A stretch of DNA of 64,000 bases from positions 21,079 through 85,078 of the forward strand of contig NZ_SMKN01000008.1 in NCBI RefSeq assembly GCF_004348675.1, in the 5' to 3' direction. Positions 1 through 8,462 of the stretch are shown piece by piece (position 1 is the stretch's first letter; every line of letters begins with the position of its first letter). This stretch comes from Micromonospora sp. KC606 (GTDB lineage: Bacteria; Actinomycetota; Actinomycetes; Mycobacteriales; Micromonosporaceae). Below the pieces are notes generated by a model. That model had not been told where the DNA came from, did not search any database, and saw only the letters and a program-made list of their open reading frames with translations. A program made the translations under genes and the position numbers.

Positions 1-1604
1 TCGGCGTACGAGGCGGCCGGGAAGTCGCCGAGGTAGCGGCGGCGGGTCTCCCACCGGGCCGGGGCCAGCGGATCGGTGTCCAATATCCGGGTCAGCACGT
101 CGTCGACGTTGGACATGTCGCGCCGCAGCACGTAACCCGAGGCCGCCAGGGGGAACCGGGCGACGAAGTCGTCGCCGTCCACCCCCATGTCGGTCACCGC
201 GTACGGCTTGCCCGAGTAGAGGAAGTCGGAGATCACCCCGGACACGTCGGAGACCAGCGCGTCGGCCCGGTTGACACAGTCGGTCAGGGTCAGCTCGCGA
301 CCGGCCGCGGCACCCCACAGGTGCGCCCGCCCGGTGCGCGCCCGGTCGGCGGCGAGCAGTTCGGTCAGCCGGGCGAGGTGCCGCGCCGACGCCGGGTTCT
401 GCGCGGTGTACGGGTGGGCCCGCAGGATCACCGTGGCGCCCCGGTCGAGCAGCCGGCGCAGCAGCGTCTCGGCCACCGGCAGGGAGCAGTAGTTGGCGTC
501 GGCGTGGTGCCCCGTCCAGGTCGGCGTGTAGAGCACGGTCGGGTTCGCCAGCCCACGGGCAGGCTCGGGGCGTACCTCGATCGACTCGACCTGGGGGCGG
601 CCGACCACCACGAACTTCTCCGCGGGAATCTCGACACCGGCCCGGGCGTACCGCTCGATCGCGGCCGGACCGGCCACGAAGATCCGGTCGAAGATCGCCG
701 AGACCGGGTTGGCGCTGGGCGCCTTGTCGCTGTCACCGTGGTGCAGCTGCACGTGGGTTAGTTGGGTGAACCGGACGCAGTGGCTGTTCTTCGCGCCGTG
801 GTTGACGTAGAACGCCACCCGCAGGCTCGGCACCAGCGCCTCGTCCATCGCCCGCAAGGTGGGGCAGTAGACCACCGGCGCGGAGGTGGCCGCGGTGATG
901 GTGGGCAGGAACTCCGGCTCCCGCAGTAGCACCAGGAACGGCCGGCCCACCCGCTCCAGATACGGCAACCACATGGTGACCTGGTACTCGGAACCGGGTG
1001 GGGCGGAGAAGTAGAGCAGGAACTCCGGCTGGTGGGCGCGCAGCGCCCGGGTCACCGGCCCGCCCCCGGCGCTCGGCCGGAACCGCCGTCGGGCCAGGTC
1101 GAGGCCGACCGCCCCGCACGCGCCGGCCACCAGCAGGGCGGCGGCCAGCGCGACCACGGCGGGCAGGGGGCGGGCGGCGGCGACCGCGATCACCGCGAGC
1201 AGGGCCAGCAGCGCACCGTCGAGGCGGGCGGCTACCAGTGGGGTCCAGGTGCGTATCGGCAGGTTCGCCGCCCGGATCTCCAGGTTGCCGGCGTCGCGCA
1301 GGGGACCGACCAGCAGCACCAGCCCGAGCAGCACCATCCCGGTGAGCGCCAGCACCGGGTCGAAGCCGCTGTCGAGCCGGCGGGCGTACCCGACCAGGAT
1401 CCCGGCGGCGAGCAGCACCGTCTCGGCGGTGATGTCCGCGTTCTGCCGGACCCGGCGTTCCGCCGCGGCGGCGGCCAGCGCGGCCACTGCCAGCGCCAAG
1501 CCCCACCCGGTGGCGCCGGTGAGCGCCACCGCCAGGAAAGCCACCACGGCCAGGCCGGTGGTCAGGCACCGTGCCATCAGTTTTCTGACCAGGTCACCAC
1601 GCAT
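1..1604 (-). CDS. CDP-glycerol/ribitol phosphotransferase-like membrane protein (3' end outside window)
   Basis: Reading the minus strand from an ATG at 1604 gives about 534 open codons that run off the left edge, so the C-terminus is missing. The first roughly 190 residues are rich in Ala/Leu/Val and hold several membrane segments. A soluble domain follows that matches the CDP-glycerol glycerophosphotransferase (TagB/TagF/TarL) fold: LLYFSAPPGSEYQ, HHGDSDKAPSANP near the middle, then VVGRPQ, LYTPTW and NRADALVSDVSGVISDF. The family is known to transfer polyol-phosphate from a CDP-alcohol to a wall polymer at the cytoplasmic face. The usual HGTPLK-type catalytic motif is replaced here by HGDSDK. 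It is clearly paralogous to the gene at 8463. It is followed upstream on the same strand by the CDP-ribitol synthase-like fusion. The acceptor and the exact polyol are unknown. Confidence 0.8.
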   Translation of the reverse strand, partial: MRGDLVRKLMARCLTTGLAVVAFLAVALTGATGWGLALAVAALAAAAAERRVRQNADITAETVLLAAGILVGYARRLDSGFDPVLALTGMVLLGLVLLVGPLRDAGNLEIRAANLPIRTWTPLVAARLDGALLALLAVIAVAAARPLPAVVALAAALLVAGACGAVGLDLARRRFRPSAGGGPVTRALRAHQPEFLLYFSAPPGSEYQVTMWLPYLERVGRPFLVLLREPEFLPTITAATSAPVVYCPTLRAMDEALVPSLRVAFYVNHGAKNSHCVRFTQLTHVQLHHGDSDKAPSANPVSAIFDRIFVAGPAAIERYARAGVEIPAEKFVVVGRPQVESIEVRPEPARGLANPTVLYTPTWTGHHADANYCSLPVAETLLRRLLDRGATVILRAHPYTAQNPASARHLARLTELLAADRARTGRAHLWGAAAGRELTLTDCVNRADALVSDVSGVISDFLYSGKPYAVTDMGVDGDDFVARFPLAASGYVLRRDMSNVDDVLTRILDTDPLAPARWETRRRYLGDFPAASYA

Positions 1605-1634
1605 GTCGCTCGCCCGCCTCGGAAGGATCGTGGG

Positions 1635-3140
1635 TCAGCCGGCGTTGGCGAGCCGGTCGGTGTCGGCGGCGGTCGGCTGGGCCGGCACCGCGGCCGGCTC
1701 ACCCGGCGCCCGGCGGACGTCGATCACCTGGCCGGTGAGGTCGGAGATCAGCACGTCCAGCGACGACCGGGCCACCGTCTCCGCGGCGAGCAGGGTGTGC
1801 TCGGGCTCCTCGCCGAACGCCTTGGTGCGCATCGGGGTGGCGGTGCGCTCCGGGTTGATGCAGTTGACCCGTACGCCGAACTCGGCCCACTCGTCGGACA
1901 GCGCCTGGGTGAGGTTGACCAGGGCGGCCTTGGTGGCGGAGTAGAGGGCGTACTGGGCCCGGCCGCGGGTGTAGGAGCTGGAGGTGTAGAGCAGCAGTTG
2001 GCCCTTGGTCTGCTGGAGGTACGGCAGGGACTGTCGGGCCACGATGACCGGCCCGACGAAGTTGACCTGGAGCACCCGGTCCATCGTCTCCTCGTCCAGG
2101 TCGGCCAGGGCGCCCTTCTCCAGGATGCCGGCGGTGACCACCACGTGGTCGATCCGGCCGGTGGCCTCGAAGGCGGTCTTCAGCGCGGCCGTCACGTCCT
2201 CGGCCCGCTCGACGTGGGTGCCGGTGCTGGAGCGGCTGAACGGGAAGACCTGGGCGCCGTACTGGCGGGCCAGCTCGGCCAGGTCGTGGCCGATGCCGTA
2301 GCTGCCGCCGAAGACGACGACCGTCCGGCCGGTCAGCTCCTCGGTGTAGCTGCGGTGGTCGGTCAGGCGGGGGGCCTGGGCGGCGGCGAGCTGGAAGAGC
2401 TTGTCGGCCAGGTGCACGTCGACCGGGTGGGTGACCTTGATGTTCTCGTCCGAGCCGTCGATCACCTTGATCGGCGTGCCGGGCAGGTAGCGCAGCACCA
2501 CGCCGCAGTCGTCGGTGGCCGCGAAGTGCGGGTCGCCCTCGGCCCGCCGGTACGCCTCGCGGATCGTCCCGGAGCGGAACGCCTGCGGGGTCTGGCCGCG
2601 ACGCAGGGTGGCGCGGACCGGAATGTCGGTGATGCAGTCGTTCTCGTCGACCTGGATGATCGTGTCGGCCGACGGGATCGCCACGTCGACGGCGGAGTAC
2701 GTCCAGAGCGCGTTGACGCACTCGCGGACGATCCGGGCGCTGACCAGCGGCCGGACGGCGTCGTGGAAGAGGATGTTGACGTCGCCCTCGCCCACCGCGT
2801 CCAACGCGATCCGGGTGGTGGCGTTGCGGGTGTCGCCGCCCTCGGTCACCTTGCTGACCTTGCGGAAGCCGGCCCTGTCGACGATTTGCTGGGCCTGCTC
2901 CACGTGGCCGGTGGCCATCAGCACGATGATCTCGTCGATCTCCGGCGCGGCGTCGAAGACGGCCAGGGTGTGCTCGATGATCGGCTTACCGGCGATCTTC
3001 AGCAGCTGCTTGGGGATGCCCAGGCCGAGCCGGATCCCGGTGCCGCCGGCCAGCACCACCGCCACCGTCCGCGAGGGCCGCCACGGCGCCGGGGTCTCCG
3101 GTGTGGCGTCCGGGCGGTCAGTGGTGTGGTCCTGCGTCAT
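1635..3140 (-). CDS. Bifunctional cytidylyltransferase / SDR reductase (Bcs1/Acs1-type, CDP-ribitol synthesis)
   Basis: A 501-residue fusion. Residues about 27-255 are an IspD/TarI-type cytidylyltransferase (VVLAGGTGIRLGLGIPKQ, HDAVRPLV, DGSDENIKVTHPVD). Residues about 270-485 are a short-chain dehydrogenase with GGSYGIG for cofactor binding, the YSATK catalytic pair, and INPERTATPMRTKAFG. In Haemophilus Bcs1/Acs1 this same domain order reduces ribulose-5-phosphate and couples ribitol-5-phosphate to CTP, giving CDP-ribitol. That activity is inferred here from architecture. The neighbours, two CDP-alcohol phosphotransferases and a TagGH-like exporter, fit a poly(ribitol-phosphate)-like wall polymer. 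IspD itself for isoprenoids would not carry the reductase domain, so ispD is unlikely to be the right name. Confidence 0.85.
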   Translation of the reverse strand: MTQDHTTDRPDATPETPAPWRPSRTVAVVLAGGTGIRLGLGIPKQLLKIAGKPIIEHTLAVFDAAPEIDEIIVLMATGHVEQAQQIVDRAGFRKVSKVTEGGDTRNATTRIALDAVGEGDVNILFHDAVRPLVSARIVRECVNALWTYSAVDVAIPSADTIIQVDENDCITDIPVRATLRRGQTPQAFRSGTIREAYRRAEGDPHFAATDDCGVVLRYLPGTPIKVIDGSDENIKVTHPVDVHLADKLFQLAAAQAPRLTDHRSYTEELTGRTVVVFGGSYGIGHDLAELARQYGAQVFPFSRSSTGTHVERAEDVTAALKTAFEATGRIDHVVVTAGILEKGALADLDEETMDRVLQVNFVGPVIVARQSLPYLQQTKGQLLLYTSSSYTRGRAQYALYSATKAALVNLTQALSDEWAEFGVRVNCINPERTATPMRTKAFGEEPEHTLLAAETVARSSLDVLISDLTGQVIDVRRAPGEPAAVPAQPTAADTDRLANAG

Positions 3141-3272
3141 TGCCGATCCTCACTCTCAGGGGGAGCTGAACGAAAGATGGCGCCCGAGCGGCGACGGGAT
3201 GAACCTTAACGCGCGGACCGCGCCGCCCCAACGGGGCGACGCGGTCTCCGGCGCGGTGCCGTGCGGTAGATT

Positions 3273-4091
3273 CTACTTTTTGTTGGCAAACGCCTCGTAT
3301 GCCCGGATGACGTCGTCGGTGGGCCCGTCCATCCGGATCAGGCCTGACTCCAGCCAGATCGTCCGTTCGCAGGTGTCCCGGACCGAGGAGAGCTGGTGGC
3401 TGACCAGGAACACCGTGCCGGCGCCTTCCCGCAGCTCGCGGACCCGCTGCTCGCTGCGCTTGCGGAAGCCCTTGTCGCCGGTGGCGAGCGCCTCGTCGAT
3501 CAGTAGCACGTCGTGCTTCTTCGCCGCCGCGATGGAGAAGCGTAGCCGGGCCGCCATGCCCGAGGAGTACGTCCGCATCGGCAGGCTGGCGAAGTCCCCC
3601 CGCTCGTTGATCCCGGAGAACTCGATGATTTCCGGGGTCATCCGCGCCACGTCGTCCGGATGCATGCCCATGGCCAGGCAGCCGAGCGCGACGTTTCGCT
3701 CCCCGGACAGGTCGTTGAGCAGGGCGGCGTTCACGCCGAGCAGCGAGGGCTGGCCCTGGGTGTAGACGGCGCCCCGGTTGACCGGCAGCAGGCCGGCGAT
3801 GGCCCGCAGGATGGTCGACTTGCCGGAGCCGTTGCTGCCGATCAGCCCGATCGCCTCGCCCCGGTACGCGGTGAAGGTGACCCCCTTCACCGCGTGTACC
3901 TCCTGGACATTCGGCGCGGAGGTGCGCTTGACCAGCCGGCGTAGCGCGGCCACCGGGGTGGTGCCGCCGCCGGCGCCCTTGTGCACCCGGTAGATCACGT
4001 GCGCGTCGTCCACCACCACGGTGGGGATGCGGTCGGTGATCCGAGGCAGGGTGATGGTGGCGTCGTTGGACGTCTCGAGGTGCTCAACCAC
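3273..4091 (-). CDS. tagH: Teichoic-acid-type ABC exporter, ATP-binding subunit (TagH-like)
   Basis: ATPase of a polysaccharide/teichoic acid ABC exporter at the cytoplasmic membrane. It shows Walker A GSNGSGKST, a signature region around YSSGMAARLRFSIA, Walker B VLLIDEAL, and the switch His in VSHQ. It lacks the C-terminal carbohydrate-binding extension of some homologues. I chose the GTG at 4091 because AGGAG sits seven bases upstream and the GTG overlaps the tagG stop. A longer reading from 4133 would overlap tagG by 50 bases and has no better ribosome site. It is translated with the permease just upstream. The substrate is inferred from the neighbouring wall-polymer genes. Confidence 0.85.
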   Translation of the reverse strand: MVEHLETSNDATITLPRITDRIPTVVVDDAHVIYRVHKGAGGGTTPVAALRRLVKRTSAPNVQEVHAVKGVTFTAYRGEAIGLIGSNGSGKSTILRAIAGLLPVNRGAVYTQGQPSLLGVNAALLNDLSGERNVALGCLAMGMHPDDVARMTPEIIEFSGINERGDFASLPMRTYSSGMAARLRFSIAAAKKHDVLLIDEALATGDKGFRKRSEQRVRELREGAGTVFLVSHQLSSVRDTCERTIWLESGLIRMDGPTDDVIRAYEAFANKK

Positions 4092-4977
4092 GGCCGTACT
4101 CCTGTTCGCCGCGCCAGAAGTAGACGAAGCCACCGATCCCGGCCGCCATCGCCCAGGCCGCCGCGACCAGCCAGAGCTGGGTCAGCGACTCGTTGAGCAA
4201 CGGCGTCTGCTCCAGCAGTGCGTGCCGGGCCAGCTCGATGTAGACCAGCATCGGGTTGTACTGGATGAGCGTGGCCGCCCACTCCGGCAGCCGGTTGAAC
4301 AGCGAGACGCTGTACAGCACGCCGGAGCCGTACATCCAGGTGCGCATGATGAACGGCATCAGCTGCTTCAGGTCGCTGGACTTGGACCCCATCCGGGCCA
4401 CCACCATCACGACCCCGGCGTTGAACACCGCCTGCAGCAGCAGCGCCGGAACCATCAGCAGCCACTCCAGGGTGATCGGCTCACCGGTCACCAGCACGAT
4501 GCCGACCAGCACGACCATCGAGGCCAGCAACTGCTGGAACTGGGTGAGCGTGGCGGCCACCGGCAGGCTGGCCCGGGGGAAGTGCAGCGCCCGGATCAGG
4601 CCCAGGTTGCTGCTGATCGACTGGGTGCCGGCCAGCACCGCGCTCTGGGTGAAGTTGAAGATGAACAACCCGGTGGTCAGGTACGCGATGAAGTTCGGGA
4701 TCTCCTTCTGCGCCAGCACCACGCCGAAGATCAGGTAGTAGACGGCGGCGTTGGTCAGCGGGGTCAGCACCTGCCAGATCTGACCCAGCTTCGCGTTGCT
4801 GTACGAGGCGACGAGCTTGGCGTTGGCGTACGCGGCGATGAAGTGCCGGTAGGCCCACAGCCGGCGGCTGTACTCGGTCAGGGAAGGGCGCTCACCGGCG
4901 ACCCGTAGTCCGTGCCGGGCGGCCAGCTGCGCCTGGGTCAGACCCGTTGCGGGGTCGACCAGCGCGGTGTCGGCCAT
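4084..4977 (-). CDS. tagG: Teichoic-acid-type ABC exporter, permease subunit (TagG-like)
   Basis: A 297-residue ABC-2 type permease with a cytoplasmic N-terminus (SLTEYSRRLWAYRHFI) and about six membrane segments, for example AAVYYLIFGVVLAQ, LLASMVVLVGIVLVTG and LWLVAAAWAMAAGIGGFVYF. The LGQIWQVLTPL motif is typical of the TagG/Wzm group, which moves undecaprenyl-linked polymers across the membrane. The ATG at 4977 has GGAG-like bases upstream (GAAAGGGCG reads the other way, so support is modest), but it matches the family length. It overlaps its ATPase by eight bases and is probably expressed with it. It is divergent from the TetR gene at 5155. Confidence 0.85.
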   Translation of the reverse strand: MADTALVDPATGLTQAQLAARHGLRVAGERPSLTEYSRRLWAYRHFIAAYANAKLVASYSNAKLGQIWQVLTPLTNAAVYYLIFGVVLAQKEIPNFIAYLTTGLFIFNFTQSAVLAGTQSISSNLGLIRALHFPRASLPVAATLTQFQQLLASMVVLVGIVLVTGEPITLEWLLMVPALLLQAVFNAGVVMVVARMGSKSSDLKQLMPFIMRTWMYGSGVLYSVSLFNRLPEWAATLIQYNPMLVYIELARHALLEQTPLLNESLTQLWLVAAAWAMAAGIGGFVYFWRGEQEYGRG

Positions 4978-5096
4978 GAAAGGGCGCTCCGATCTTTCGT
5001 GCCAAAGGGATGCGCGCGACGATGGAATCTTAGTGGGACCTAGGTGCGGAGGGCCGCCTCGTCGCTGGGTGGACGGTAGTGCAAAACACGTCGGGA

Positions 5097-5117
5097 CGCA
5101 ACCGTAGCGTCGTTGCG
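5097..5117. promoter_or_regulatory. Possible TetR operator (CGCAAC-N9-GTTGCG)
   Basis: An inverted repeat of six-base arms separated by nine bases lies in the 177-bp gap between tagG and the divergent tetR, 38 bases upstream of the tetR ATG. Its position suits autoregulation by the TetR protein and control of the exporter. The arms are short, so this is only a candidate. Confidence 0.3.
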
Positions 5118-5154
5118 CTAACCTGGCGTTCGTGACAGCTGCGGAGACTCCCCG

Positions 5155-5793
5155 ATGACCAGCGAGAAGAGGCGCGCGCCGGCCGGCGCCGCGGTGCTCC
5201 GGGGCGACATCACCAGAGCCATCCGGCGGGCGCTGACGCAGGAGCTCGCCGCGGTTGGTTACGGCCGGCTCTCCATCGAGGCGGTCGCCCGCCGCGCCGG
5301 GGTCGGCAAGACCGCGATCTACCGGCGGTGGAACTCCAAGCTCGACCTCGTTCTGGAAACCGTGGTCGCCGCCGCCGGCAACAAGCTTCCCGCGCTGGAC
5401 ACCGGCACCCTCCGTGGTGACCTGGCCCTGCTGTTCCAGGTGGTCGCGCACGCGCTGAGCCACCCGCTCGCCTCGCAGATCATCCCGGACCTGCTGGCCG
5501 AGGCGGCCCGCAACCCGACCATCGACGAGACCCTGCAACAGGTGCTTCGCACCCAGCAGCAGGAGATCGGCGGGCGGCTGATCGCCCGGGCGGTGGACCG
5601 CGGGGAACTGCCCGCCGACACCGACCTCGACGCCGCGGTGGACCTGATCGCCGGGCCGCTGTACTGGCGGCTCGCCATCGCCCGGACCCCGCTGACCGAC
5701 ACGTATCTCGACACCCTGGCCGACGCGGTCACGGCGGGCCTTCGTGCCGGCAGCGGACTGCCCCGCCAACGTGCGGCGTCACCGGGCGACTGA
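5155..5793 (+). CDS. TetR/AcrR-family transcriptional regulator
   Basis: A 212-residue regulator with an N-terminal helix-turn-helix at about residues 35-65 (SIEAVARRAGVGKTAIYRRWNSK, split across the recognition helix) and a C-terminal ligand-binding domain of the TetR_C_11-like type (LLAEAARNP, GPLYWRL). GGAG lies eight bases before the ATG. It is divergent from the tagG/tagH exporter, so it may repress that operon and itself. The ligand is unknown. The HTH assignment is secure; the target is inferred from position only. Confidence 0.85.
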   Translation: MTSEKRRAPAGAAVLRGDITRAIRRALTQELAAVGYGRLSIEAVARRAGVGKTAIYRRWNSKLDLVLETVVAAAGNKLPALDTGTLRGDLALLFQVVAHALSHPLASQIIPDLLAEAARNPTIDETLQQVLRTQQQEIGGRLIARAVDRGELPADTDLDAAVDLIAGPLYWRLAIARTPLTDTYLDTLADAVTAGLRAGSGLPRQRAASPGD

Positions 5794-5910
5794 GCTTGCC
5801 GCGTGCCTGGTTGGGGGGACGTGCCCTCCTGTCGGATTCCGCTAGGCTGGCCCCGCCGTGCCGGGGCCACCGCTCCGTCACCTGGCCGTACCCTACATTT
5901 CCCGTCATCT

Positions 5911-5925
5911 TCATCCGTACGACGA
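5911..5925 (+). repeat. 15-nt element TCATCCGTACGACGA, copy 1
   Basis: The same 15 bases occur at 10336-10350. Both copies stand 12-13 bases before a GTG start, in the place where translation-initiation or leaderless-promoter elements would act. A chance 15-mer match is not rare in 64 kb, so only the shared position makes it noteworthy. Confidence 0.3.
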
Positions 5926-5937
5926 CAAGGACCTTCC

Positions 5938-8070
5938 GTGCCCCACGTCGAACACGTCGCCGTCGCGCCCGCCGGGTTACGGTCCGAGGGCACCCGGCCG
6001 GCGGCTGGGCGGAGCGGCACCGCCGGACCGAGGTCGGTCCCGGCGCGGCTGCGGTCCCTGCTGGCCGCGACCCCCGTGCTGGTGACCGACGCGGGGGTGG
6101 TCGCATTCGCGCTCTGGACGCTGCTGTACCACCTGAACCTGATTCTCGATCTACGGCCGTCCGTGGTCTTCGCCGCCTGGGTCGTCACATCGGTGATCGC
6201 GGCGGTCGTGGCGTGGAAGCTCCGCTCACGCCACCCCGCCGGGCACGCCGACACCGACCCGGCCCGGCCGTCCGGGGAGTCGACCACCGCCGGCTGGCGT
6301 CCGCTGCTGCGCCGCTACGCCGTTCCGGTCGGTGCGGGGGTCGGCGGGGTGTTCCTCGCCGCCTACGGCACCGGAACGCTGGCCTGGTCGGCGGCGATCG
6401 TCCTCGGGCTGGTCACGATCGTCTCGGCGTGGCCGTCGATCCGTCCGCGTGGCGGGTCGACCATCCCGGTCGTCCCGACGGGCTCGCCGAGGCCGGCGAC
6501 CAGCCCGGGCCAGGCCCTGGTGGTTGTTGTCGCCGCGCTGGCGGCGGCCTGCTTCGCGACGCTGATCGCCCGCGTCTCCCTCGACGACGTCTTCTACGTC
6601 GGCAAGTCGGTCTGGGTGGCCGAACGCGACACCATTCCCTATCGGGACTTCCTGCTCACCGAGGGCGTGCTCCCGGCCGGGTCGGCGAACCCCCCGATCC
6701 CCTCGTTCGAGGTGTTCATCGGGGCGCTGGCCCGTGCCCTGGGCGTGCACGCCGCGTCAGCGACGTGGTACGTCATGCTTCCGCTGCTGGCTGTGGGGGC
6801 GGTCTTCGCGCTCTGGCGACTCGTCCACCGCTGGGCCCCTCGACGTCCGCTGCTCGTTTTCGGCGTGGCGTTGACGTACATCGTGCTCGTGGCCGGTCAC
6901 CCCGACGCGTACAACACCTACCACCTGCCCCGGTTGACGCAGGGCAAGAGCGTCTTCCTGCACGCGCTGGTGCCGCTCGCCTGGGTCTACCTCACCGACT
7001 ACCTGGAGACCCGCTCCAGACGGGCCCTGGGGCTGCTCGCGCTGCTCTCCGTCGGCGCCGTCGGATTGACCACCACCGCGGTCATCCTGCTGCCGCTGCT
7101 GGCGGCTGCCGCGGCTGTCGCGATCCTCGTCGTCACCCGGCGGGTACGGGATGCGGCAGCCTGCTTCGCCGCCGCGTCGGCGTACCCACTGGGGTCCGGC
7201 ATCGTCACCCGCCTCACCACCAGCGGGATCGATCAGGCGGTCGCCTCCTACGCCGAGTGGCGGGAGCCGCAGGTCGTCTGGATGCTGTCCCTGTGGCTCG
7301 GCATCCTCGGGATCGTCGGTGGCCTGGCCATGTGGTGGTCCCCACTGCTGTTGCGACGTGGCGCGCCACGACTGTTGGCCGCAGGCGCGGCGCTCGCGGT
7401 GACCTTCCTCCTGCTGCCGGGCGTGATCTCGACCGGGAGTGCACTGACCGGGTTGGGGGCGGTGCTGTGGCGGGTGCCCTGGATCGTGCCGCTGCCGGCG
7501 CTCGTCGGCGTCCTGGCGACGCTGTCCCTATCCTGGCTGAAGTGGCCGAACCGGATCCTCGCCGTCGCGCTTCCCACCGCGATGGTGGTCGTCTTCGCCA
7601 CCGCCGGCACCCCGATGTGGACGGCCGACGTGCTCCGCACCGAGCCGAGCTGGCGGATGCCGGCGGTACGCAAGAACGTCGCCTTCTGGATCGTCCGGCA
7701 GAACCGCCCGGAGGGACTGCTCCTCGCCCCCTCGTCGGTCATGCGGGCCATGCCGCAGGTCACCAGCCGCGTCCGCGTGGTGTTGGCCCGCGACCTCTAC
7801 CTGACCGACTATGGCCTGGACACTCAGTTCTCGAAGGACCGACTGCTGTTGGCCACGTTCGCCGACGGTGCCGAGCCGGTCCCGGTGGTCGAGGTGAAGG
7901 CCGCCATGCGCCGGGTCGGCGTGGGTACGGTCTGCGTGTGGAAGGCCAACAAGATCGCCGCGGCGGCCGCGCCCGCCCTGGGTCTGGAGCAGTTCGCCTC
8001 CCGGAAGTCCCCCGGCGGCATGGTCTGCTACCGCGCCCCGGGCGCCGGCCAGGCGACGGGTGGCAACTGA
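5938..8070 (+). CDS. GT-C fold membrane glycosyltransferase-like protein
   Basis: About 710 residues with many hydrophobic segments. After a membrane span comes an acidic loop, RVSLDDVFYVGKSVW, which resembles the catalytic Asp-Asp loop of GT-C transferases that use polyprenyl-phosphate sugars on the outer face of the membrane. A soluble C-terminal part follows (RTEPSWRMPAVRKNVAFWIV, then CVWKANKIAAAA). I set the start at the GTG at 5938 because AAGGA precedes it. An upstream in-frame start at 5803 adds 45 residues of unlikely, Pro/Arg-rich sequence. It lies between the TetR gene and a CDP-alcohol transferase on the same strand, so it may glycosylate the wall polymer. Family-level call only. 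Confidence 0.7.
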   Translation: MPHVEHVAVAPAGLRSEGTRPAAGRSGTAGPRSVPARLRSLLAATPVLVTDAGVVAFALWTLLYHLNLILDLRPSVVFAAWVVTSVIAAVVAWKLRSRHPAGHADTDPARPSGESTTAGWRPLLRRYAVPVGAGVGGVFLAAYGTGTLAWSAAIVLGLVTIVSAWPSIRPRGGSTIPVVPTGSPRPATSPGQALVVVVAALAAACFATLIARVSLDDVFYVGKSVWVAERDTIPYRDFLLTEGVLPAGSANPPIPSFEVFIGALARALGVHAASATWYVMLPLLAVGAVFALWRLVHRWAPRRPLLVFGVALTYIVLVAGHPDAYNTYHLPRLTQGKSVFLHALVPLAWVYLTDYLETRSRRALGLLALLSVGAVGLTTTAVILLPLLAAAAAVAILVVTRRVRDAAACFAAASAYPLGSGIVTRLTTSGIDQAVASYAEWREPQVVWMLSLWLGILGIVGGLAMWWSPLLLRRGAPRLLAAGAALAVTFLLLPGVISTGSALTGLGAVLWRVPWIVPLPALVGVLATLSLSWLKWPNRILAVALPTAMVVVFATAGTPMWTADVLRTEPSWRMPAVRKNVAFWIVRQNRPEGLLLAPSSVMRAMPQVTSRVRVVLARDLYLTDYGLDTQFSKDRLLLATFADGAEPVPVVEVKAAMRRVGVGTVCVWKANKIAAAAAPALGLEQFASRKSPGGMVCYRAPGAGQATGGN

Positions 8071-8462
8071 GGTCCGCGAGCCGGCGACACCGCGGCCCGG
8101 GCGATGCATGGCCCCGGGCCACGGCAACACAGGCGGGCATCGTGACCGGGTGCCACGGGGTGCGCGGTTTGACCCGTAAACGACGTGGATACCCACCCGT
8201 CGACTCGATGTCGACTCACGTTAAGGTCGCAGGTGCGCGCGGGCGGCCGGTGGGGCTCGGGCCGCTGCCGTGACAGACTGTGAACGGGTTCCACCATGGG
8301 GCGATCCGTTCGGTCGGCCAACGGCGACGGTGGCCCTGCCCGCACCCACGATGGTCACTCCACGTGATGGTCGGGAGTTGGCCGCAGCGTGTCAACCGCG
8401 TCGGGTGATGACGTGACGACCACAGGCCCGCCCCGTCATCGATATCGTAGGGAGCGTACTCG
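8071..8462. other. Intergenic region, no gene seen (392 bases)
   Basis: Contains a GC-rich hairpin just after the preceding gene (listed separately) and two GTCGAC palindromes five bases apart near 8200. Possible reading frames here have poor codon position bias and no credible start. The last 20 bases hold the GGGAG ribosome site for the next gene. Confidence 0.5.
8094..8120 (+). terminator. Possible terminator hairpin
   Basis: GGCCCGGG and CCCGGGCC form an eight-base stem with an 11-base loop, 24 bases past the stop of the GT-C gene. There is no U-tract, which is common for actinomycete terminators. Confidence 0.35.

Noticed and set aside
1032..3209. A 725-codon open frame on the plus strand opposite the cytidylyltransferase/SDR gene
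   Set aside because: Composition is low-complexity Gly/Arg/Val/His/Gln and all recognisable motifs are on the other strand.
4978..5769. Extension of the tagG frame upstream to 5769
   Set aside because: It runs antisense through the tetR gene and has no permease-like sequence; the MADTALVDPATG start fits the family.
5796..8273. An 825-codon frame overlapping the GT-C gene on the same strand
   Set aside because: Arg/Gly-rich off-frame shadow; the membrane protein frame has consistent third-position GC bias.
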